From Cristatella mucedo (lineage: Eukaryota; Bryozoa; Phylactolaemata; Cristatellidae), in contig WPIO01000004.1 of assembly GCA_009760855.2 (NCBI GenBank), positions 1,621,001 through 1,685,000 on the forward strand: a DNA stretch of 64,000 nucleotides, written 5' to 3'. Below are positions 56,350-64,000 of this stretch, piece by piece. The notes below the pieces were generated by a model. It was not told the origin of the DNA. It did no database searches and worked only from the letters and a program-made list of their open reading frames with translations. The position numbers and the translations under genes are program-made. Each line of letters begins with the position of its first letter. The stretch's first letter is position 1.

Positions 56350-56796
56350 ATGGTGCGGTTGACGGATGGGGCGGCTGACTTTGAAGCCGACGGGTTTCGG
56401 CTGGCGCAGGAACTGCTCGCCGGAGCCGAGACCGGAACAAAGCTAGGCGACGAGCCGGCTTCAGCGCCGGTCGACTCCACAGTCGACTGCCCGCAAGAGC
56501 CAGGTAGACAAGCGGACCTGATTCAGCTGCCGCAGCTATCCGACTGCAATACCGGCGGAGGAAGCGGGTAGGGGACCGCTTCCGACACAGTAGCTGCAAC
56601 AGCCGAAGAGCTCCAGAACAAGGTAAGTGTGCAGCGGCAGCAGCCGGAGGCGAAGGAGGGGCAGCATGTGACCGCTTCCAGCGGCGAGGCGATAGTTGCC
56701 TGCGAAAAGGCGCAGGCGGCCCAAGCGAGTGACGTCTCGGCGGCGAAGCGCAGGAGAGACAGCTTCGTAGCATCGGAGAGCATCTCGGCGGCATAG
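56350..56796 (+). pseudogene. gag-like ORF with one stop
   Basis: An ATG immediately after the primer-binding site opens 148 codons in one frame, broken only by a TAG at 56,569-56,571. The product is acidic and rich in Ala, Glu, Gln and Ser (start MVRLTDGAADFEADGFRLAQ, later VAATAEELQNKVSVQRQQ). That fits a spacer-like Gag N-terminus, but no CCHC knuckle or capsid motif is visible. Codons are GC-rich, unlike the surrounding DNA. Confidence 0.45.
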
Positions 56797-56813
56797 ATAT
56801 AGGCATAGCCTGA

Positions 56814-56981
56814 GAGAGCGACGTCTCGGCCGCGGAGCAGCGAGAGCTTTGTAGTTTGACATTCTCTAAGCAGCAGGTACGTGATACCACACAGAACACC
56901 GAAGCGGGCTCAAAGAAGCTTATTCTTACGGACGCCGCAGCGGGCCAGTACGCGACTGCCCGCCCGGCGTCCTCAACGTAA
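56814..56981 (+). pseudogene. Continuation of gag-like coding in another frame
   Basis: Shifted by two positions from the first frame, it reads ESDVSAAEQRELCSLTFSKQ and ends GQYATARPASST before a TAA. ESDVSAAE echoes SDVSAAKR just upstream and SDVLAAEH-like text at 57.22 kb, suggesting internal repeats. A frameshift probably separates it from the preceding part. Confidence 0.35.
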
Positions 56982-57072
56982 CTCCCCGGGCCTTTGCCGC
57001 CCTTTACTCGTATGCCGCTGCCGTAAATCGCAACAGCCCATAATCCAACGTCATAATGTGCCATAATCTCAA

Positions 57073-57216
57073 GATGCGTGCTGACACTGTGCATTCTGCC
57101 ACTAACCACATTTGCATGCTGACCCTGTGCATGTCACCCCAAACCATATTATTCATTTTGCTTGTTTTTCAAGCATGATATTACTCAAACTTTCATACTT
57201 TCAAGCGTGATATTAC
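57073..57216 (+). mobile_element. LINE-A 3' UTR fragment inside the LTR element
   Basis: TGCGTGCTGACACTGTGCAT to TTTTTCAAGCATGATATTAC, followed by a near repeat of TTCAAGCGTGATATTAC. Lacks both coding sequence and the hairpin tail. Confidence 0.75.
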
Positions 57217-57525
57217 ATCCGTGAGAGCGACGTCTTGGCCGCCGAGCACAGCAGCGAGAGCGTCGTAGCAGGCGGAGAGCATCTCAGCGGCCGCGGAGAG
57301 CAGCACCACCGAGAGCAGCGTCTCGGTGGTGAAGGGCACCCGCACGAGCATCTCGGTACAGATACACATTCTCGCCTCCTGACATAGAGCGCTCTAACGT
57401 GCGTTTTTGTTCGTTGCAGAATTCTTCCGAAAACCGAAGTTCTTGCGAACATCGTATACGGAAACGATACAGCTAAGACCTGTTTAAAGTTATTCTGATT
57501 GTTTTTTGACCGTAGCGCGTAAGAA

Positions 57526-60500
57526 ATTACGTGCCTATGGACATCTAAACGCTTTTCGCTTCGGGCTGCTGGGTCTCCCACGCCGGCGGCTGCATTAGCT
57601 ACGCCGGCGGCTAGTAACCTACTTGTTAGTTATGGTCGTCAGCAGCTGCTATCGCTTCGTCATCGTATATCAAATGCATTCCTAGATATTAATGTTGTTG
57701 CTAAGATTCATGAACTATGCATTAACAAAAGGAAAGCACCCCGTAGCCGCCGCGGTGGCCGGAACCGCCAGCTTAGACGCTGCTCGTTTGGTATTCCTAG
57801 CATTGTCTCGAACCGCTTAGCACGCTCCCCCGCATGCGTCACTGTAAATCTCTCAAACTTAGTGGTCATCAGGCCTGTTGTAACCCAATTGGCCAGACTT
57901 GACGCTTGCCTTTGGAATCCTCGCTCAATGTGCAATAAACCTCTAGTAATAAACGACCTTATTTCTGAAAATGGTATCGACCTGCTCGCCCTAACTGAAA
58001 CTTGGCTGAAATCGATAAACTGCCCGACAATTAAAGACGCTACTCCATCTGGTTTCACGTTCTTTCACACCCCTAGATCAATCAAAACTGGAGGTGGAGT
58101 TGCTATGATCGTGCGCTCGAAATTCAACTTCAAGCCATTTGCGGTACCCTCGAAGCAGTCTTTTGAATCAATTGTCCTGGTCTCACCCGAAAACAAGCTA
58201 CCGATAGTGGCAGTAGTCTATCGCCCACCAGGTACCAAATCCTTTATCTCAGATTTCTCCGATCTCATTTCGATTCTGTGTGCAAGAAATCGATCCTTCC
58301 TCGTTATGGGTGATTTCAACGTTCACTTTGATAACTTATCTGACGCTTTCAGCACCGAATTTCGTACATTGACAGACTCATTATCTCTTGTGGCTCATGT
58401 GCATGGCCCTACCCACATCAAGGGTCACACACTCGACCAAATTTTCTCATATAACTGCACTTTGTCATCACCAGTTATCACCAAATCCTGCTTATCTGAC
58501 CACATGCAGATCTCATTCAATCTACAGTGTGTGCCCACATTCTCCTCTAAAATAACCTGTGAATCGCGAAACCTCAAGACCCTTGACATCGATGCTGTCC
58601 GTGCGAGCATATCTGCTTCACCTTTGCTGCTCAGTCCTCCCTCCGATCTGTCATCACTGGTAGATTGCTACAACACGACACTAGCTGACACGCTCGACGA
58701 GTTTGCACCTTTGACAAAGCGCACTGTGTGCCCCCGCCCAGACGGCCTATGGTTTACCACAGACATTAAACTAGCCAAGTCTACTAAACGAAAGCTTGAA
58801 AAGGCATACAAAAGATCCGGATTAACTGTCCATCGACAGGCATATGAAGACTACTGTAGGTCGTACCAATCGATCCTAGCAAAGGCTAAGTCTAGCTTCT
58901 ATAGAAACATTGTTGAATCACAGATGCACAATCCAAAAATGCTGATGTCGACAATAAACCATCTCCTCAACCGTTCCCAGGTTAGCTCCTTACCAGACGA
59001 TCCTTGTGATGATCTAGCCGATCGCTTCTCTCGATTCTTTGTGCAGAAGATAGACAAAATCAGGGAATCCATCCCTGCGATGACAACCTTCCCACTAGAA
59101 TGCTGTTCCTCGGTTCCTGGCTGCGCCTCAATGTCTGCATTTAAACAGGTCACCAGTGACGTAGTCCTAAAGCTCGTATCTCAATCAAAGAAGACAACAA
59201 GTCCACTGGACCCTATTCCCACTGTCCTGCTCCTACGTTGCATTGATCTGCTGCTGCCATGCATAACCAACATCATTAATATGTCATTAGCCTCAGGTCA
59301 GGTCCCAGCACCTTTCAAAAAAGCTGTAGTCAGGCCACTTCTCAAGTAAGCGACACTGGACCAAGAGAACTTGAGCACCTACCGCCCAGTCTCTCTTCTA
59401 CCATTCCTATCAAAGACACTGGAACGGGTCGTGGCGGACCAGCTGAACTCGTATATCGAAACCTCACACCTTGCTAGTAAGTTCCAGTCTGGCTTTAGAG
59501 CTAATCACTCCACAGAGTCAGCATTGCTTCGGGTATACAACGACCTACTTAGGAATGCAGACATGGGTAGAGTGTCTCTTCTTGTTTTGCTCGATCTTTC
59601 GGCAGCTTTTGATACCATCGATCACAAAGTACTTCTAGAGCGCCTCTCAGCTCGCCTGGGCATCACTGGCACTGCTCTGCAGTGGTTCAGGTCCTATCTC
59701 AGTGGGAGACTCCAGAGTGTTGACGTGAATGGACAAAGATCATCTGAAGTACCTCTAAAATATGGAGTACCTCAGGGCTCTGTGCTAGGTCCGGTCCTTT
59801 TCACCGTTTATACTCTCCCTCTCGCTGATGTGATTGCCAAGCACAATCTAGGCTTTCACTTCTATGCGGATGACACTCAGTTGTACATTTGCTTTGATCC
59901 CTCCCAGCCTTCGAGCACCTCAAATTCTCTCAACTCACTTGCTGCATGCATTGATGACATCCGATCATGGATGGCAGCAAATTTTCTAAAACTAAACGAT
60001 GATAAAACTAACTTACTAGTTATGGGCAAACCTAGTGTTATTCAGAAATTGGAAAGGCTGACTTTCAAAATGGGCTCTGCCAGCATATCTCCAGTTGCAT
60101 CAGCTCGAAATCTAGGTGTCATATTCCAAAGCGACCTCTCGTTAGACGACCACATCAGCTCCACAGTCAAATCAGCCTATTTTCAGCTTCATAACATTGC
60201 TAAAATTAGGGCTTGTTTAGATAAGGATACCACGTCCAAGTTGGTCCATGCATTCGTGACATCCCGTCTCGACTTCTGCAACTCACTGCTTACTGGCCTA
60301 CCAGCATGTGCGATCAGGCGATTGCAGCTGGTGCAAAACTCTGCAGCTAGGCTTGTCTGTCGTGAGCGTCGCAGTTGCCACATTACTCCACTTCTCGCCG
60401 ACCTGCACTGGTTACCAGTCAAGCAACGGATCGACTTCAAGGTTTTGTCGCTCACTTTTAGGTATCTTCATTCTATGGCTCCAGCCTATCTTTCAGATAT

Positions 60501-60726
60501 ACTACCCCATAAGGCAAAGCATCGTACCACTCGCTTTTCGGAATCCAACAGTCTAGAAATACCTCGTACAAACCTTAAATCCTTTGGAGACCGTGCATTT
60601 AGCTCGTATGCTCCCACAGCCTGGAACTCCCTCCCGACCTGCATCAGAACATCCCCTGACCTGACCACATTTAAAAGAAACTTAAAAACATACCTATTTA
60701 GGACAGCATTTAGTGGGTCCTTGTGA
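57526..60726 (+). CDS. LINE-A ORF: AP endonuclease and reverse transcriptase, one internal TAA
   Basis: A single frame of 1,066 codons broken once, by TAA at codon 608 (59,347-59,349). Counting from the first open codon, the endonuclease has its catalytic Asn at about 131 (WNPRSM), then LALTETWL, GGGVAMIV, VYRPPG, GDFNVH at about 263 and the SDH triad end at about 324. A Lys/Arg-rich linker (RPDGLWFTTDIKLAKSTKRK) precedes the reverse transcriptase: STYRPVSLLPFLSKTLERVV, QSGFRANHSTES, LLDLSAAFDTIDH, YGVPQGSVLGP and YADD at 780-783. The C-terminal part includes CHITPLLADLHWLPVKQR. Such proteins nick DNA and prime reverse transcription at the nick. No in-frame ATG precedes the endonuclease. Apart from the stop, all catalytic motifs are intact. 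Confidence 0.93.
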
Positions 60727-60892
60727 TTCGTCCTTCATGTGCTTATGCGTGCTGACACTGTTCATGCTGCCACTAACCACATTTGCATGCTGACCCAGTG
60801 CATGTAACCCCTAACCATGTTATTCATTTTGTTTGTTTTTCAAGCATGATTTTACTTACTATTCTATTGCGTATCACTTTGCAGCAAATGTA

Positions 60893-60956
60893 AAGCGCCT
60901 AGAAAGAGATTAAGTTCTCTGAGGGCACTTTTTCAAGTGCAATATTATTATTATTA
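60893..60956 (+). other. LINE-A 3' hairpin and (ATT)n tail
   Basis: AAGCGCC pairs with GGCGCTT (in this copy GGGCACTT, one mismatch) around an inner stem AGAGA-TTAAGT-TCTCT (60,905-60,920). ATT repeats follow. The same structure ends every LINE-A copy and SINE1, and is the likely recognition signal of the reverse transcriptase. Confidence 0.8.
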
Positions 60957-60964
60957 TTACAGAT

Positions 60965-61612
60965 AGCAGGAGAGCACCGAAAGATGGCAGCGAGCGGCAA
61001 AGCGACAGTAGGCTGCGACGAGGTGCACGCTGCCCGCGAGCGAAGCAGCGAGAGCTTCGCTGAGGCGATGCACAGCAGCTAGAGGGTTGCGGTGGCGAAG
61101 AGCACCTGCGAGAGCGTCTCGGTGCAGAGGGCAGAGCAGAGCAAAGGCGTGGTCGACTCGGCGGAGTGGAACTCCGAGAACTGCGAGGCGAGGCGACAAC
61201 GAGCCTGGGTGTTTTTCGCAGGGCGGGATCGGCCGGCGAGGAGCGTGAACGAGACTGGCCATCGGGCTCTCACGGCGGTGACCTGTGGAAACCGTCTGAC
61301 AGTGGGAGCTGAGCCCTGCCTAAAGGTGGGCAGCGTCCATGACCGGCTGCTCACGAGAGGAGCAGAGCCGATGAGCGCCTCCAGTGAGTGGCTGTCAAGC
61401 AGCCTGCGCCCAATCCAAACCGGTCGGAACTCGCTAATGTTAAATTAATATCCTGACTGAGCCCGAACGACAAACCGCGGGAGAAGGCAACACAGCAGAA
61501 GAAGAGCAGGCAGAAGAGGAGGACTCAGGGAGCCAATGGCTACGCGACGATCCAGTCTTGAGGGCCGCCACCTCCGAAGCTAGGCTGCTGGACTATGAAA
61601 ACTATTTGCTAT
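60965..61612 (+). other. LTR-element interior, 3' part
   Basis: GC-rich sequence with GAGAGC/CTCGGTG motifs resembling 57.22-57.36 kb (GGTGGCGAAGAGCACCTGCG against GGTGGTGAAGGGCACCCGCA), so the gag-like region is repetitive. A 118-codon frame at 61,092-61,448 is open but carries no recognisable enzyme or nucleic-acid-binding motif. Confidence 0.55.
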
Positions 61613-61623
61613 GGGGGAAGGGA
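61613..61623 (+). promoter_or_regulatory. Polypurine tract
   Basis: GGGGGAAGGGA, a few bases before the 3' LTR, in the position where plus-strand DNA synthesis is primed in LTR retrotransposons. Confidence 0.65.
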
Positions 61624-61628
61624 TTCGG

Positions 61629-61903
61629 TGCACGCCTGCGGCTTCTGCTGTAATCAGCAAAGCGCCTGACCCGTATGCACATGCCTCACCTGCGGCCATT
61701 AGTTAAGCCATTGAAGCTGTGCAGCGTCGGGCCACTAATCCGGGTTATGTTTCGTGTCGTCTGCTGCGATTGGTTGGGCTCCCATAGATATGCGCCCGCT
61801 GAGAGTAATAACGGAGAGTCTCGTTTACCGTGCACGAGCGCCCGCTGTGTCTCCGTGAGGCTCCCACTAGAACAGCCGCCGCCGGAGCCACTATCACACA
61901 ACA
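61629..61903 (+). repeat. 3' LTR
   Basis: TGCACGCCTGCGG to ATCACACAACA, matching the 5' LTR along its length with scattered substitutions and small indels. Confidence 0.78.
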
Positions 61904-62289
61904 GCGGTGACGATCATCGCCAACTCCTTACTATAACCAGCCCAGATCCATATCGTAGACAAGTCTATTTGACGGCGCTGGCGGATTACAGGCCTTCAAC
62001 TACAGCCTCGAGGTACAACAATTACTCTGTTGCTTAAAATCGGCTCAATACGATGCCAACTCTGGAAGCACATCCGTAAACGATGAAACAGCTGCGAGCT
62101 GAATCAGCCGGACGATGACTAATATTCATTATTCGCGGATCGTGAATGTTATTGGCTAAAACCCGAGAATGCGACAACCCCTATTACTGAGGCCTCATAA
62201 AAGCTTATGCTGCCGTACGCTAGGAAGCGAGCTCCGCTTCCGGGTTGGCATTATCATTTATGCTAATTAGGCTAGGAACCGGAATTTAA
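61904..62289. other. No gene recognised
   Basis: Flank of the LTR element. The LINE-B sequence that precedes the 5' LTR does not continue here, so the element's true insertion context is uncertain. Confidence 0.5.
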
Positions 62290-62430
62290 TTATAATTCAT
62301 TCATATAGCGCCCCAAGAGAACTTAATCTCTATTCAGGCGCTTCACGTATGCCTCGGGCCTCGAGCCCACGACCTCAGCCAAGCCTTGGTCGGGGCGAGC
62401 ACCTTAGCCACTGGACTAAACCAGCTCGAC
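62290..62430 (-). mobile_element. SINE1 copy
   Basis: Well-preserved reversed copy: ATTCATATAGCGCCCCAAGAG, CTATTCAGGCGCTTCACG, CCTCGAGCCCACGACCTC, TTGGTCGGGGCGAGCACC, TTAGCCACTGGACTAAACC. Its continuity across CTCTATTCAGG shows where the 18.37 kb copy was split. Confidence 0.9.
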
Positions 62431-62664
62431 AGCACTACTCGACGGTACCACTGACTTCGTAGCTAATCAGTTTCTTCCTCCAAAACGGAATTGAATGTGG
62501 AACGTGATTCCTTCACGATTGAGTCAATTTCAATGCTGTTTTCAGGGTATGGGTTTTTGCAGTTAAAGAGGTCTCTAGTACTGTACTAACACGATGTTCT
62601 TGCAATAAATTGATTATCCAATATTTGATTGAATGCCACTTGTCCGGATATAATTTTAGCGTCG

Positions 62665-62955
62665 CAGCTGCCACATCGCACCACTTCTCGCCGACCTGCA
62701 CTGGCTTCCAGCAAGCGATGCATCGACTTCAAGATTACGTCACTCACTTTTAGCTCTCTTCATTCTTTGGCTTCGGCCTACCTATCAAATATACTCACCA
62801 AATAGGTCAAGCATCGTACCAACCGCTTTTCGGAATCTAACTGTTTACCTAGACCACTAACCAGTCGATCGTTCTTACTTTGCAGCAAATGTAAAGTGCC
62901 TAGAAAGAGATTGCGTTCTCTGAGGGCGCTATATCAAATGCATTACCATTATTTT
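62665..62955 (+). mobile_element. LINE-A 3' fragment with internal deletion
   Basis: GTCGCAGCTGCCACATCGC through CTGCACTGGCTTCCAGCAAGC, ATCAAATATACTCACC, then a jump to TTTGCAGCAAATGTAAAGTG, the hairpin and a short tail. Confidence 0.85.
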
Positions 62956-64000
62956 TTGGAAACTGCTCTCGTTAAACAGTCAGTCAAAAGTGACTGCAGC
63001 TCTATTTTTCGGGTTTGCCTTGCCTCACATTGGCTCCCAAAACGATTAACATGAAGACATCGTGCGCGGCTACTACTTTGCTTGGCTATTTTTATTAAGA
63101 CGAAATAGTGTCAGCGTTTGAGTATGATAGCGTGTTTTTTCGCTAGTCCCATGTGTACTAAGAGTAAAGGTGACTAACCTAAAATACCACAGAGTCCTTG
63201 CTAGAGGTCAGTAAAGGATATCTAGTAAGTACTTACAAAGTCCTGCACCCAGAATGGCTGTACTAAGAAGGCGAAAATGAATCAGAATGTTTAATGCTAA
63301 CGAGCTTCTTCTTGGACCAATCGTGATCTGGCCTCTACCAAAACCAGCGAGAATTTACCAATATACGACGCGGATTGAACACGATTGGACAAGTACAATT
63401 TCAAGACATATTAATGCTTGGTGCCAGACTGAACTTCGTTGGTAACTGTCCTCAGTTCACTCTAGAGTTTGCATGCTAAATTTTTAAGTTTATAACAGTC
63501 TTAACATTATTCTCGGACGGTAGCTAGCTAGCCATGGCACTTACTTTGGATAACACTGGCTTAAGCTTCAGATACCAAGATACCTCTGCCTTCAAGGTAC
63601 CCACCCCTTTAGCAACGGTATGTCCAAATGGTGCTAAGTGCACTCGAGATGCCGTTACTTTCTCCTGAATGATTTTTTAATAGGCCTTGATAATTTTGCC
63701 TTTGAATAAGTTCTATACAATGCCGGTCCAAAAAGTGCTCAGTAATGCCTTCATAGGTTACAGGCGTCTTTTATAAAAGGTGAGCTGCTGTACTTGAGAT
63801 GACCAAGTATCATCGTTGCGTGCAACGTCCTTTCGAGGCCTGCTATTTTTCCTTAGGTTCCTTGCGTTCCTTGCCTTAGCACGGCCAGACTATGCAAGTA
63901 CGTGCAAGCTTCTTACTTGCACTGCATCGGCGAAAGATGAAATCGAATGGAAGTAATGCATTTTTAATTTGATTTGCAGCAGTCAATTAAAAGCAAATTT
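62956..64000. other. No gene recognised
   Basis: Anonymous sequence to the window edge. Confidence 0.5.

Larger units (their letters stand above)
57365..60956 (+). mobile_element. LINE-A, near full-length reference copy
   Basis: A 3.59-kb non-LTR retrotransposon of L2/CR1 type with a 5' leader, one long ORF (endonuclease plus reverse transcriptase), a 3' UTR of about 230 bp, a hairpin tail and (ATT)n. It is flanked by the 8-bp direct repeat TACAGATA (57,357-57,364 and 60,957-60,964 allowing the last tail bases). Removing it restores GGTACAGATAGCAGG in the LTR element. No separate ORF1 is seen, as in several L2-like families. Confidence 0.93.
56057..61903 (+). mobile_element. Non-autonomous LTR retrotransposon, interrupted by LINE-A
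   Basis: Two direct copies of a 275-280 bp sequence enclose a primer-binding-like site, gag-like remains and a polypurine tract, the architecture of an LTR retrotransposon. Subtracting the LINE-A insertion (57,365-60,956) and its duplicated target leaves about 1.7 kb of interior, which has no protease, reverse transcriptase or integrase motif. It is therefore non-autonomous (LARD/TRIM-like), probably mobilised by a Ty3/Gypsy-type relative given the TGGCAGCGG start. The LTRs differ at many positions, so it is old. The flanks GCGGCG (before) and GCGGTG (after) are only an imperfect target duplication. Confidence 0.7.

Noticed and set aside
56168-57109. Longest minus-strand frame in the window (313 codons)
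   Set aside because: Antisense to the 5' LTR and gag-like region. It is open because the DNA is GC-rich, and has no motifs.
57365-60956. LINE-A as a reverse-transcriptase gene domesticated by the host
   Set aside because: Target-site duplication, truncated sister copies and an internal stop all mark it as a mobile element.

Overview
The window reads as nuclear DNA of a multicellular invertebrate. The genes are split into short exons with GT-AG introns. One gene encodes an extracellular-matrix protein with laminin IV and laminin-EGF domains. About half of the sequence is interspersed repeats: two families of APE-type LINEs, two families of tRNA-derived SINEs, an LTR element and microsatellites. 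There are no operons, Shine-Dalgarno sites or bacterial genes. The protein families and the L2/CR1-like LINEs would fit a flatworm or other lophotrochozoan, but the species cannot be fixed from the sequence alone.

Host genes, all on the minus strand. Eight exons between 35,233 and 16,467 splice in a consistent phase into two laminin IV type A (L4) domains joined by laminin-EGF modules. This is the arrangement of perlecan domain III, or less likely of a laminin alpha chain. The intron between 31,151 and 17,611 is about 13.5 kb. Further up on the same strand, at 52,410-52,356, is a signal-peptide exon with a strong donor, plausibly the start of this or a neighbouring secreted-protein gene. At 2,647-2,202 is a plausible last exon with one transmembrane helix, a Ser/Thr-rich tail and a poly(A) signal. 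Whether all of these belong to one gene is not shown. A cysteine-rich reading frame at 47,043-46,772 is a weaker candidate exon.

Mobile DNA. LINE-A is an L2/CR1-like, single-ORF LINE with an (ATT)n tail. It has one nearly full-length copy (57,365-60,956, flanked by an 8-bp duplication) and about twenty truncated copies on both strands. LINE-B is a related LINE with an (ACATT)n tail and about eight copies. SINE1 is tRNA-derived and ends in the same hairpin tail as LINE-A. SINE2 is a separate tRNA-Ser/Leu-like SINE. The elements are heavily nested: LINE-A in SINE1, LINE-A in SINE2, LINE-B in LINE-A, SINE2 in the LINE-B reverse transcriptase, and LINE-A in an LTR element. This gives a relative chronology.

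Region by region: 0-8 kb is a LINE graveyard plus the transmembrane exon. 8-16 kb is mostly anonymous, with microsatellites, SINE1 copies and a GC-rich block at 13.9-14.6 kb. 16.4-35.2 kb is the L4 gene with its repeat-filled introns. 35-52 kb holds LINE relics, a large AT/GA microsatellite and candidate 5' exons. 52-56 kb is anonymous with a G-quadruplex motif. 56.06-61.90 kb is a non-autonomous LTR retrotransposon (gag-like remains, no pol seen) split by the full-length LINE-A. 62-64 kb holds a SINE, a LINE fragment and anonymous sequence.
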